IMG/VR virus record: IMGVR_UViG_3300037421_000099
Span: 1-54,124 of that record
Direction: 5' to 3' (one strand)
From: a virus
DNA length: 54,124 nucleotides
Below are positions 15,805 through 23,693 of this stretch, in pieces. Each line of letters starts with the position of its first letter. Positions within the stretch are counted from its first letter, which is position 1. Below the pieces are notes generated by a model, which had not been told where the DNA came from, made no database searches, and worked only from the letters and a program-made list of their open reading frames with translations. The translations under genes and the position numbers were made by a program.

Positions 15805-16166
15805 CTCGCACCTTCCTCTGCGATCGCTTTGTTGAACGCCGCCATCCACTCGTCCATCACCTGGCCCCCGTCGGGAGAATTGAACTCCCTGTTCGACCCT
15901 TCTCGCGACACGGAGCTCGCTGCAATCGACTGCAACGGCTCCGCCAGCGTCGCGCTGGGCTCTGCTTCCAGCACGGGGCTCTTCTTTACTTCTCTGTTCT
16001 TCTCGAGACCGCATCCCACACACACCGCCGTCCCCCCGTCCCAAAGCCACCGGATCCGCTCGTCCAAATCCAAGATCATGTGCAGCCCGCACCCCGAGCA
16101 CACGTCCGCGCATCGGTCTTCTAGGTTCAGCGCAGCGAGCTGACGACGCGTTTCTACGTCGCTCAT
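15801..16166 (-). CDS. Zinc-ribbon protein, 121 aa
   Basis: Residues about 19-55 hold CSGCGL...CVGCGL, a two-CxxC zinc ribbon. The middle is low-complexity (SPVLEAEPSATLAEPLQSIAA) and the last 20 residues are helical. The low-complexity linker is encoded by DNA that also carries a tRNA-like fold, so part of the sequence may be kept for RNA structure. ATG 16166 overlaps the upstream HNH gene's stop. Confidence 0.65.
   Translation of the reverse strand: MSDVETRRQLAALNLEDRCADVCSGCGLHMILDLDERIRWLWDGGTAVCVGCGLEKNREVKKSPVLEAEPSATLAEPLQSIAASSVSREGSNREFNSPDGGQVMDEWMAAFNKAIAEEGAR
15862..15978 (-). other. Candidate tRNA-like structure ending in CCA
   Basis: Read on the minus strand: CCCCGT (15978-15973) pairs with ACGGGG, then hairpin GCTGG/CCAGC, a long middle hairpin (GCGAC...GTCGC enclosing CGGAGC/GCTCCG and CGTTGCA/TGCAGCG), then a perfect T-arm GGGAG-TTCAATT-CTCCC, acceptor strand GACGGGG, G and CCA (15864-15862). 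The whole is 117 nt, longer than a tRNA, and the anticodon arm is not canonical, so this is not an ordinary tRNA gene. It lies within the coding region of the zinc-ribbon protein. Confidence 0.35.
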
Positions 16167-16642
16167 GACGCGTGTCTCAGTCCTCGCGCGATGCGCGACA
16201 CCGAGTGCCGATGCAGACCCACGCGCTTGGCGACGTGCGCGTAGCTCAACCCTCGCGCCAGCAGATTCCGCACCTTTCGCACGTGCGACGCATCTCGATG
16301 ACCCGTGAACCCCCTCGGCGCCGTCCCGTGCCGGCGCTTGTCCGCCTCGTTCTGCCGGCGCGTCTTCCACGACAGGTTCCAGAGCGCGTTGTTGTCCTTG
16401 TTCCCGTCCGCGTGCGCCGCCTCGTGTCTGTGCGACGGCGGAGGTCCTACGAACGCCAGAAGCACCGCGCGCGCGACGAACAAGCGCCGACCGCGCGCCG
16501 TGACCCTCAAGTAGCCGCTGTCGCTGCGCGAGGGACGCAGCGCGTGACCGCGAGGGCCGTAGATGACGCCCCTGTCGGAGACGATGTAGCCGTCGAAGCC
16601 GGGGATGCGGCGCGAGCTCGCTGAGAACCGTTTCGCGTTCAT
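16163..16642 (-). CDS. HNH homing endonuclease with NUMOD4 and HTH
   Basis: NUMOD4 (IPGFDGYIVSDRGVIYGPRG) is followed by an HNH domain (HRHEAAHADGNKDNNALWNLSWKT) and a C-terminal HTH (SYAHVAKRVGLHRHSVSRI), the standard free-standing phage homing endonuclease layout. ATG 16642 overlaps the upstream HNH gene's stop; the 215-aa open frame starts in that gene's DNA and is not used. Confidence 0.9.
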   Translation of the reverse strand: MNAKRFSASSRRIPGFDGYIVSDRGVIYGPRGHALRPSRSDSGYLRVTARGRRLFVARAVLLAFVGPPPSHRHEAAHADGNKDNNALWNLSWKTRRQNEADKRRHGTAPRGFTGHRDASHVRKVRNLLARGLSYAHVAKRVGLHRHSVSRIARGLRHAS

Positions 16643-17289
16643 CGGCCCCTCAGATCGTGAGGATGAGGTGTCCGAGCCGCTTTGCCGGCGTTGCAATCCC
16701 AGCACAGCGTCTGAAGATTTCTCAGCTCTGTCAGGCCGCCTAACGAAACCGGGATCACATGGTCCACGACCAGCGTGACCACTGGAGAAGGCAGCCCACA
16801 ACGTCGACACCGAAACCCGTCTCGCTCGAAAACCTGTTGACGAAGAGCCGTGGTTACCTTGTTGCGCTCTTCTTCGACTTTCTCAGCAGAGACTTTTGCA
16901 TGCCGTTTATCAAACACAACGCTCATTCTCGACAGAAGCATGCACACGCCAGTGAAACGACGTAGAGCATCGCCGTTCCAGTTACTGTACGCAGCGACGA
17001 TCCGTTCGAACTCAAACAGATGTCCTCTACACTTCTCTACGTGCACATCACGCAAATACCCAGGCTTCGTCGCCCAATGCCACGAGCAGGCGTTCTCGCC
17101 CTGACAGTACACGCCCGACGCAAACGTAGCGCTGTAGTCGCGCCGCTCCCACCAAGCGACCATCGCCGTTCCCTGCTGCGACTTGGTCTGGATCGCCTGC
17201 GTGAGGTCTCGCCCGCAGAAGACGCATCGCAACAGGTCGTATTGCTGAACCTGATTCCACCACCTATCCGACTGAAATTCTTCGATCAT
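16639..17289 (-). CDS. HNH endonuclease (McrA-like), 216 aa
   Basis: The C-terminal domain (VFERDGFRCRRCGL, VDHVIPVSLGG, LQTLCWDCNAGK) is a full HNH with two CxxC zinc pairs. The N-terminal 100 residues contain another CVFCG site and aromatic residues of unknown fold. It follows the primase-helicase with an ATGA overlap and is coupled to the next HNH gene, so two mobile-type nucleases sit in tandem. Confidence 0.87.
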   Translation of the reverse strand: MIEEFQSDRWWNQVQQYDLLRCVFCGRDLTQAIQTKSQQGTAMVAWWERRDYSATFASGVYCQGENACSWHWATKPGYLRDVHVEKCRGHLFEFERIVAAYSNWNGDALRRFTGVCMLLSRMSVVFDKRHAKVSAEKVEEERNKVTTALRQQVFERDGFRCRRCGLPSPVVTLVVDHVIPVSLGGLTELRNLQTLCWDCNAGKAARTPHPHDLRGR

Positions 17290-19925
17290 TTGAGTAACGA
17301 TCTCTTCAATATTTCCAGAGCCGCATTCAGGCGCTCTTCCTCCCAGCCTTCATTTTTTACCCACACCCGCACGTCGTGCCCGATTCGCTGCGCGTTCTGC
17401 AGCGACCTCGCGTCCGCCTCCGAGTCCCACGGAGATGGGGTCGCCGGGGGGGAGAGCTCCAGACGCCACAACGCGGCGCCTAGGCGCCTCTCTGGCCAGC
17501 CTTTCTCCTCGGCGTAGGCCTTCGGGTCTATTCCGCGCGCGACGAAGCTACGCAGGACGTCAGCGTCACCAATGGCCCTCTGTACGCGTTCGGCGGCGAC
17601 CTGCCTGGCGAGCCGTCGTCGTTCGGGGCCCCAAGGCTTGGACGACATGTAGGTCTTCCACTGCTTATCCGGCAACCTGTAGAGCTCGTCAGCGTCCTCT
17701 TCAGCCTGCTGATTTGTGAGTGCCGCGTCGATTTTGTGAGTGCCGGAATGAGTGCCGGAAAAAGCCGGCACTCTCGTTTCGCTGTTTTTATAGGCGTTCG
17801 TGGAGTTTTCATCATGAGTGCCGCTGAGTGCCGCGCCGTTTTTTGCTGCGGCACTCTCCACACCCACTCCCATGAGTGCCGGTGTGCCGGCACTCTGGGG
17901 GGTGTGGGGGGAGATCTCTCTCTCTTGTGGTTCATTTTGACCCACCTGTTCCCAGCCCTTCGGGTAGTACCGAATCTCACGACTGCTCACCTCTTGGCAC
18001 ACGACTCTTCCGCCCTCAACGCATCTTGCTACCGCCACGTCCACGGTATCTTTCGCACATCCACCTTCAATCTGAGCGGACACATGGGTGCGTAGCTGAA
18101 CCTTACCGATTCCAGGCTTGTTGTAAATGACGGCTACAGCCGCGTCAGCCGCCGCGTTGATCTTGGCTTCCTTCTTGTCGGTGTTCTTCTGCTCGGTCTT
18201 CGAGGGCTTCGAAGCAGCCACCGAGACGAGGTCCGGCGACACGCTGCACTCGGTGATAGCCATTTTGTCGCGATTGATTTCGAGAAACAGTCCGGTACCA
18301 GAAGGACCGTGCTTGTTCTTGGCGACACCGAGAGAAAGAAGGTTTGTTACGTTCTTGACGGAACGAAGAACGAGCATCACACGCGCGCTGTACTCGATGG
18401 CTCCAGACTCCTTGGCGCTCGCCATATTGCCGGCGCTTTCAGCTTCTTCGACCGCCTCGATGCTGCGATAGCTTCCGCGATTCATCTCGCTGGTAGCGAC
18501 GACGAGCATCCTGTAAGCAGTCGCGGTTTCTCGGACTGCGCGAACGTTTGCGTTGACGATCTGCCTTTCGCTGACGTCGTCCTTTCGCTTGGTCAACGCT
18601 TCGCTCGAGACGCTTTGGATCGAGTCGACGACGAGCATGGATCCGGTTTTTCCGGACTCTTTGGCGTACGCGGCCAGGTTCGAAGCAGCCGCCTCGATCG
18701 TCCACATCGCGTCGTACATGCGGACCGAGACGTCGGCGAAAGCCGTGTGCAACGCTTGCAACGTCTCCTTACTGCGCTCCTCGCACTGCCGGCGAGAGAA
18801 GCCTCGCCGCTGGGCGAGGCGGGTCTGGACGTCCGGATCAGGGTCTTCGTCGACTGCCAGGATACCCACCGCCAGACCTCGCGCTGAAAACACGTCCGCG
18901 AGCTGCACGGCCAAGGCCGTCTTGCCGGCGTCTGGAGCTCCCACGAGGTACACCCGCGAGCCCAGGGTGAATCCTCCCCCGGTGAGCCCATCTAGGGTCG
19001 GCAGGCCCGTGGGAACGTGGATGAGTGGGCCCTCTTCTTGCCAACGGTCGATGATAGCAAGCGGGCTTAGCGGCTTGCGCTCGGTTGGCGGCGAGAATTG
19101 AGCGAAGATGCTGGCGCCGTTCGTGTGACCGTTGGCGTGGCCGTTTGTTTTCGAAGACGAAGGTACGTACGGCTGCATCTCGATGAGCTGATCGAGGTTT
19201 CCGCCTGAGGACAGGAGATCGGAGACGTCCTTGTGCGGTGGTGGACACTCGCAGAGCCGCATCGAGCGTGGGTGTCCGGTGAGGTTGGCTTGGACCTCTA
19301 GTGCGTGCTTTCGGCCTAGGCCGTCTTCGTCGGCGTCCGCGATGATGATGACGTCGCGACTCGCCAAGGGGGCCCACGCCGACGACGCGACGGCGGCCCA
19401 CTTGCCGGCCCCGCCAGGGTTGCAGGTGGCCAGCAGTCCACGTTTACGAAGGTTGTCGACGTCCTTCTCGCCCTCGACGATGTAGATGGGCCGGTCAGAG
19501 TCATCGACGGTGAGCTCGTGCAGGCGGTAGATGACACCGCGCACACCCTTGACGCCAGCGGTCCATCCGCCCGCTCCGTCGGAGCGACGTTGCCAGAACT
19601 TCTTGCCCGGGTCACGCACGACCTGGAAGAGATCGCGGCCCTCTTCGTCGTCGTAGGTATAGAGCGCTTCGTGGTCGGTGACGCCGCGAGAGACGAACGT
19701 GCCGCCGCTATGGTCGATGCCGCAGAAGCACGGGCCCCAGAGCCAGTGCACGTACCCTTTGCTGCCGTCGTTTTGCTGGATGCCGTGCGCGAACTCTTCG
19801 CGCATGCAGTGGGCGAATTGCCCGTCGTCGGTCAGGTACCCCCAGCAACGTGTTCCTTCTCCACGTTCCGACTTCTCCCATCCGCCGCAGATCGGGCATG
19901 GGTTGTCGCGCTTGAAGCGAATCAT
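17286..19925 (-). CDS. TOPRIM primase-helicase, 879 aa
   Basis: N-terminal zinc site (C10, C13, C27, C40) and a second Cys pair near 66-68, then TOPRIM (VEGEKD with E151, IADADEDG with D197/D199), an Asn/Gly/His linker, and a RecA/DnaB-like motor with Walker A GAPDAGKT (329-336) and Walker B SMLVVDSIQ. The last about 300 residues are charged and less conserved. It supplies priming and unwinding at the phage fork. It is transcribed leftward, away from the structured region at 19932-20350, which may mark the replication start. Confidence 0.9.
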   Translation of the reverse strand: MIRFKRDNPCPICGGWEKSERGEGTRCWGYLTDDGQFAHCMREEFAHGIQQNDGSKGYVHWLWGPCFCGIDHSGGTFVSRGVTDHEALYTYDDEEGRDLFQVVRDPGKKFWQRRSDGAGGWTAGVKGVRGVIYRLHELTVDDSDRPIYIVEGEKDVDNLRKRGLLATCNPGGAGKWAAVASSAWAPLASRDVIIIADADEDGLGRKHALEVQANLTGHPRSMRLCECPPPHKDVSDLLSSGGNLDQLIEMQPYVPSSSKTNGHANGHTNGASIFAQFSPPTERKPLSPLAIIDRWQEEGPLIHVPTGLPTLDGLTGGGFTLGSRVYLVGAPDAGKTALAVQLADVFSARGLAVGILAVDEDPDPDVQTRLAQRRGFSRRQCEERSKETLQALHTAFADVSVRMYDAMWTIEAAASNLAAYAKESGKTGSMLVVDSIQSVSSEALTKRKDDVSERQIVNANVRAVRETATAYRMLVVATSEMNRGSYRSIEAVEEAESAGNMASAKESGAIEYSARVMLVLRSVKNVTNLLSLGVAKNKHGPSGTGLFLEINRDKMAITECSVSPDLVSVAASKPSKTEQKNTDKKEAKINAAADAAVAVIYNKPGIGKVQLRTHVSAQIEGGCAKDTVDVAVARCVEGGRVVCQEVSSREIRYYPKGWEQVGQNEPQEREISPHTPQSAGTPALMGVGVESAAAKNGAALSGTHDENSTNAYKNSETRVPAFSGTHSGTHKIDAALTNQQAEEDADELYRLPDKQWKTYMSSKPWGPERRRLARQVAAERVQRAIGDADVLRSFVARGIDPKAYAEEKGWPERRLGAALWRLELSPPATPSPWDSEADARSLQNAQRIGHDVRVWVKNEGWEEERLNAALEILKRSLLK

Positions 19926-19931
19926 GCGCGA

Positions 19932-19959
19932 TTGTCAGATGCTGTAAGAATAGTAAAAT
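19932..19959 (+). promoter_or_regulatory. Strong sigma70-type promoter
   Basis: TTGTCA (19932-19937), 16-nt spacer, TAAAAT (19954-19959); both boxes match consensus at five of six positions. It is the best promoter seen in the window and points into a gene-free region. Predicted start of transcription is near 19966. Confidence 0.6.
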
Positions 19960-19965
19960 AGAACC

Positions 19966-20350
19966 GTGTACCCTCGCACTTTTGCGCGCATCGCGAAGTC
20001 GACGAGACTGAGCCAATACGAGCTGTTCTTCGGTGGGGTGGGCATGGGGGATCCTCCGCGTGCGAGAGAAGAGCCCCTGAGACAGCCGACTGAAACGACG
20101 TGAGAAGTCCTCCGCCGCGGGGGAGCGCGAAGTCCGAAGCCGTTCCAGCCAGCTGTCTCAGGGGCCCGAGCCGCTTCTCACGTCGGCTCGGATCGATGAG
20201 CCTAGATCAGGCGAATCGAGAGAGGGAAGCACTTTGTTGGATAAAAGCGAACGCCTCCGGGGTTGCGGTCCCGGAGGCGTTCTAGGGCGGCTCGAAGAGC
20301 GAGGAAAAGTCCTCGACTACGAAACCGATCCTGAGCGTAGCAGCTTTTTT
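19966..20350 (+). ncRNA. Candidate structured non-coding RNA with interlocked (pseudoknot) pairings
   Basis: About 385 nt without a convincing gene, between a strong promoter and a T6 tract at 20345-20350. Pairings seen: CTCGCAC 19973-19979 with 20060-20066; a perfect 14-bp pair 20073-20086 with 20152-20165; a perfect 12-bp pair 20096-20107 with 20174-20185, which crosses the 14-bp one; and CCGAGCC/GGCTCGG (20166-20172, 20185-20191), whose loop carries the 12-nt strand. A weak stem CTACG/CGTAG precedes the T-tract. No match to tmRNA, RNase P, 6S or group I intron cores was recognised. It could also be a replication origin with cruciform repeats. Confidence 0.55.
20250..20281 (-). terminator. 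Rho-independent terminator of the fibre-gene operon
   Basis: Perfect 12-bp stem AACGCCTCCGGG/CCCGGAGGCGTT with an 8-nt loop. On the minus strand it is followed by CGCTTTTAT, a U-rich tail. It lies about 70 nt downstream of the stop of the gene ending at 20349. On the plus strand it is part of the candidate RNA. Confidence 0.65.
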
Positions 20351-21530
20351 ATTTCTGCTCGACCGCGAAAACGCTTGCGCCACCGATCCCGACGGTGAGA
20401 TTGCCGGCGTTACCTTGACAGGTGATGCGCCAGAAGTGGGCCAGCAGATCAGGGGCCGAGTCGAGCGCTGAGATCTCGACGCTCCAATCTCCCGATGCAG
20501 CTGCGGTCACAATGGTCGTCTTGATTACGCCCAGGTCCCGGATGAGAGAGACGGTGATGCGTTCTCCCGGAACGGAGTCTTGCCCTAACATCTGTCCGGT
20601 GACGAGATAGAGGCCCGCCCCTTGTCGCGTCAGAGTCCCTACGGACCGGAACGAGACGATGTTGGCGGGCCCGAGCGCACCGACATTGGTATCGTTCAGA
20701 TCGTTGGTTTGCGCGAGCTGGTTTAGGGCGTTCTTGACGAGGATGGGAACGGGATTCCAGTTTGTACCGCCCGGTGACGCGTCGTAGCTCACCTGCGTTG
20801 CTGTATCGACGGGGATGAGCCCCACGCCGGTCTGCGGTGTGCCTACGGTTGTATTTGCGTCGAATGACAGGGTCATACCGGCGCCAGCGTTCGCCCAAAA
20901 GTTCCCGGCTACATCCGATAGGTTGAATGCGTCCACGAACCAGGAGCCTGCGGCTCCACCTAAGACGGGCGTTATTCCGTCGCCGAGCAGTGAGTTGTCG
21001 AGCACGACCAGGAGCCCGGTATGGCCCGCGACCACCACAGCGAACGGCGCTTTGCCCGCTTCGGAGAGGATCTGGCAATTTTCTCTCATCCAGATCGTGC
21101 TGCCGTTGACCATCGTCACGACCGGCAAGGTGCTTGCGCTCTGGAACGTCACGTTGCCCTCGATCGTCATCGTCGTAAACGCGAGGTGAGCCCCTTGCGC
21201 AAACGTGACGATGCCTCCGAGGAAGTCGGAGGCGTTGCCATAAGTCCCGAAGGTGGTGTTGTCGACGTTCCAGCCGCCGGCTGGCTGTCCCGCCGCGGGG
21301 ATCGTGATGGGCGCGAGCGACGCGTCGAACCACACCCATCGTGGTCCTTGCGCCTGCGAGTAGGCAGAATAGAGAGACGGCCAGTCGGTGAATACGTTGC
21401 CGCTGGCAATACCCCCAGGTCGGAGAACAAATAATGATTCCAGGTTGGGTGTGACCGCACCTACAATCAGACGTATAAGCGCTTCGAGCTTTTTGACGCG
21501 CCCCTGCAGATCGAAGTCGTCAGTGCTCAT
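20349..21530 (-). CDS. Fibre- or spike-like virion protein, 393 aa
   Basis: A short N-terminal coiled coil (LQGRVKKLEALIRLIVGAV) precedes a long run of beta-rich, Asn/Thr/Gly-rich repeats typical of beta-helix phage fibres (TMTIEGNVTFQSAST, LLVVLDNSLLGDG), then a small C-terminal beta domain. Likely a receptor-binding or head/tail decoration protein. The 231-aa protein at 52138-52833 has a similar coil-then-beta plan. Confidence 0.65.
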   Translation of the reverse strand: MSTDDFDLQGRVKKLEALIRLIVGAVTPNLESLFVLRPGGIASGNVFTDWPSLYSAYSQAQGPRWVWFDASLAPITIPAAGQPAGGWNVDNTTFGTYGNASDFLGGIVTFAQGAHLAFTTMTIEGNVTFQSASTLPVVTMVNGSTIWMRENCQILSEAGKAPFAVVVAGHTGLLVVLDNSLLGDGITPVLGGAAGSWFVDAFNLSDVAGNFWANAGAGMTLSFDANTTVGTPQTGVGLIPVDTATQVSYDASPGGTNWNPVPILVKNALNQLAQTNDLNDTNVGALGPANIVSFRSVGTLTRQGAGLYLVTGQMLGQDSVPGERITVSLIRDLGVIKTTIVTAAASGDWSVEISALDSAPDLLAHFWRITCQGNAGNLTVGIGGASVFAVEQK

Positions 21531-21952
21531 GGATAATTCTTCCAGCCGATGACGGCTTTCACATCGTTTCTGCTATCGAGCGTCTTGGTACGCATGCGTC
21601 GAAAGCCTTTCGGGCTCTGCTGACGCAGCCGGATCGTGTTCTTCTTGAGGTCGGGCCTGGACGGTTTGAAACCGTTTCGCTTCGCCCAGCCCCACGCTTG
21701 TTTTACGGTGAAGCGATCGCGCGGGAAGATGAGCGACTGCACTTCGCTAGGGCTCTCGCCCGCGAGAAGCGCTTTTCGCCGCTTGGGCGTGGCTACGGAG
21801 GTGATGACACCGGCCGAGCCGATTACGATGCCTGAGATCGTCAGAACGGCCCCCACGGGTCCGAGAACGGTTCCACCGCGTGACCAGAGTAGGCCACCCA
21901 GGATCGCAGCTCCAATGCCGCCTCCGATGGCCCATTTTTGCGTGTCGTTCAT
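21527..21952 (-). CDS. Membrane protein with phage-type C-terminal domain, 141 aa
   Basis: Two hydrophobic segments with glycine zippers (about 8-24 and 30-55) are followed by a soluble domain: FTVKQAWGWAKRNGF, IRLRQQSPKGFRRMRTKTL and VKAVIGWK. This F..A..WA..GF...RxRQ..P..F domain recurs in many phage virion-associated proteins of unknown function. ATG 21952 fits the overlap with the next gene. Confidence 0.7.
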   Translation of the reverse strand: MNDTQKWAIGGGIGAAILGGLLWSRGGTVLGPVGAVLTISGIVIGSAGVITSVATPKRRKALLAGESPSEVQSLIFPRDRFTVKQAWGWAKRNGFKPSRPDLKKNTIRLRQQSPKGFRRMRTKTLDSRNDVKAVIGWKNYP

Positions 21953-22353
21953 CGTCGTCTCTTCCGTGAGAGAGCGTACGCGGCCCCGGCCCCCATGCCT
22001 ACGATCACCGCCCCGGCGATGGCGGCGCCCCATGGGAAGCTGCGGGCCAGGATGTCCTGGTAGGTCGACCAGGGCTTCCAGTTGGTGCCGCCGCTACTGA
22101 TCTGCAGCGCAGCGTGCGCGTTGTAGTCTGGGTCGAGTAGGCTTGACTCGTCGTACTGGGGGTGCGCGAGCGTGTTGATCTGCCAGAGGCCGAAGCTGCG
22201 CTCCGGGAGCGCGTTAGGGAGCGGTCCGTGGATGTTCGTCGCGTTCGTGTTGCCGCTGCTCTCGCGCAGTGCGATCGTCGCTGCGAAGCTCGGATCGGGA
22301 AAGCCCGTGTCGGCGGCCAGCTGGCGGAGCTGCGCGAACGAGAGAACGGACAT
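21949..22353 (-). CDS. Membrane-anchored SLT-type transglycosylase
   Basis: ALRESSGNTNATN with catalytic-type E31, then ERSFGLWQIN (about 51-60) and YNAHAALQISSGG, the order of soluble lytic transglycosylases. The C-terminus is one transmembrane helix followed by the basic tail SRKRRR. It likely cuts peptidoglycan at entry or exit while held in a membrane. First gene of this minus operon, with a 53-bp divergent gap to the plus gene at 22407. Confidence 0.8.
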   Translation of the reverse strand: MSVLSFAQLRQLAADTGFPDPSFAATIALRESSGNTNATNIHGPLPNALPERSFGLWQINTLAHPQYDESSLLDPDYNAHAALQISSGGTNWKPWSTYQDILARSFPWGAAIAGAVIVGMGAGAAYALSRKRRR

Positions 22354-22406
22354 GCGCTCGGGTGTAGGCTACCCGTTCTGTCGCATGTGGGCTAGACTGC
22401 TCACGT

Positions 22407-22580
22407 ATGACGCGGGAAGAGGTTCGGGAGCACGCGCAGGCAGTGAGCGAGGGCAAGCCGCTCAAGAGCTACGTCGAGAGCGCGAAAGTGCTCGCGAAGT
22501 GGGTTCTTGAGCAGATCGTTCCGCCGGCTGTACCGCCGCTGCATGTCCCCTGTCCAGGAGCTATCGATGCGAGTCGTTGA
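22407..22580 (+). CDS. Small helical protein, 57 aa
   Basis: ATG 22407 lies 8 nt after TAGACT (22393-22398), a possible -10 box, and has no Shine-Dalgarno, so it may be leaderless. Helical (EEVREHAQAVSEGKPLKSYVESAKVLAKWVLEQ is split here only as description of the main helix span, residues 4-36) with a Pro-rich end. It overlaps the start of the hydrolase gene by 14 nt. Function unknown. Confidence 0.55.
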   Translation: MTREEVREHAQAVSEGKPLKSYVESAKVLAKWVLEQIVPPAVPPLHVPCPGAIDASR

Positions 22581-23256
22581 GATCCCCTGCGGGGCAGTCG
22601 GTGCCGACATGCTGACGCCGCTCACGCCCTCGATGGCGCGAGCATTCGCGGCGTTCACGATCCCGGGTACGCGCACGGGCCTCACATTCATGGAGCGCTA
22701 CCTCGAGAACCTTACCGCGGGGGAGCTCGCGGGCGATCTTGCTGCGGGCTTGGGTGTCGTCTTCGTCGGAGAGTCGCGCCCGCCCGGATGGCTGCCGTCC
22801 GCGCTACTCGGTGCCGAGGATGGTCAGCGCGAGGCGGACAAGCTTTCCGCGCTCAGCGTTCCCGAGGGTGTCACCGTGACGTGCGACCTCGAAGGGATGG
22901 GCGGAAGTGCGCAGGACGCGATCGCGTACGTCATAGCCTGGTGCCAGAGAAAGCGTCGCGGGGACATCGGTCAGGGGTACATCGGCGATCAGGTGCCGCT
23001 CAATCCGATGCAGCTCTACCAGCTGCCCTTCACGCGCTACCAGCGCTCGCTCTCCAACGTGCAGCAGGTGGCAGGCGTCGACTACTGCATGTTGCAAGCG
23101 TTTCCGACGCAGACGCTGAAGCTTCTCACGGGGGACCTGTCGGTCGATCTCGACTTCGTGACGCGCGACAAGCGCCTTCGCTTGCCGACGATGCTCATCG
23201 ACGACTGGAAGGTTCCGGCATCGGCTCCCCTAGTGGGGGAGGAATCGGAGTCTTGA
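22567..23256 (+). CDS. DUF1906-type glycoside-hydrolase-like endolysin candidate
   Basis: 229 aa from ATG 22567, with AGGAG upstream. FTIPGTRTGLTFMERYLENLTAGEL and LAAGLGVVFVGES followed by GVTVTCDLEGM match the plan of DUF1906 proteins (TIM-barrel, GH25-related). Such domains occur in phage lysins. Together with the membrane SLT protein and holin-like protein it makes a lysis group. The 3' end overlaps the convergent gene 23195-23398. Confidence 0.65.
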   Translation: MRVVEIPCGAVGADMLTPLTPSMARAFAAFTIPGTRTGLTFMERYLENLTAGELAGDLAAGLGVVFVGESRPPGWLPSALLGAEDGQREADKLSALSVPEGVTVTCDLEGMGGSAQDAIAYVIAWCQRKRRGDIGQGYIGDQVPLNPMQLYQLPFTRYQRSLSNVQQVAGVDYCMLQAFPTQTLKLLTGDLSVDLDFVTRDKRLRLPTMLIDDWKVPASAPLVGEESES

Positions 23257-23398
23257 CCGATTCGAGATAGCGCGAGAGCTCATCGTCGAGCTCTTGCAGC
23301 GAAGGTCCCGTGTTCTCGGCGATCGAGTCGAGCTTGTCTCGATACGTCTTTACCGCAGGGTGTTTGCCGCTTCCGCTCTTGGGTCTGGGGATGCTCAT
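23195..23398 (-). CDS. Small hydrophilic protein, 67 aa
   Basis: ATG 23398 overlaps the holin-like gene's stop. Contains a helical YRDKLDSIAENTGPSLQELDDE segment and a Pro-rich C-terminus. The last 62 nt overlap the 3' end of the plus hydrolase gene. Possibly a lysis accessory. Not recognised. Confidence 0.55.
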   Translation of the reverse strand: MSIPRPKSGSGKHPAVKTYRDKLDSIAENTGPSLQELDDELSRYLESVKTPIPPPLGEPMPEPSSRR

Positions 23399-23634
23399 GG
23401 GCCTCTGCGTTGAGCTTCGAAGATGTCGGATAGCTTCTCTACGCTCGCGATGACTCGAGCCTGCAGGTTCAGGGCCAGATCAGTATACGCCTTGGCGTCC
23501 GCGATGCGCGCGGCCCTTTCTCGAGTGAGATCGCGGTCTTTGATCCAGAGCGCCCACAATAGGACCGCACACATCAAGCCGAGCACGCCATGGCTGGCAA
23601 GAGCTGCAACGAGAGAACCGCCGGTAGGATCCAT
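23395..23634 (-). CDS. Holin-like membrane protein, 79 aa
   Basis: One strong transmembrane segment (LVAALASHGVLGLMCAVLLW) after a short polar start, then a charged coiled-coil-like cytoplasmic part (IKDRDLTRERAARIADAKAY). The size and plan fit small phage holins or holin partners. Neighbouring muralytic genes support a role in lysis. Confidence 0.6.
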   Translation of the reverse strand: MDPTGGSLVAALASHGVLGLMCAVLLWALWIKDRDLTRERAARIADAKAYTDLALNLQARVIASVEKLSDIFEAQRRGP

Positions 23635-23693
23635 GCGCGTTCGATCGTAACACGCGCCTTGACGATGGCTCTGCTCGGCTTCAGGGTCGCCCG

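Noticed and set aside
20100-20285. 61-aa ORF inside the candidate RNA region
   Set aside because: GTG start without a ribosome site, composition unlike neighbours, and it ends inside a 12-bp hairpin. The paired elements explain the sequence better.
22214-22465. Small minus ORFs over the 22.35-22.41 kb divergent gap
   Set aside because: They cross the promoter gap and overlap real starts on both strands without family support.
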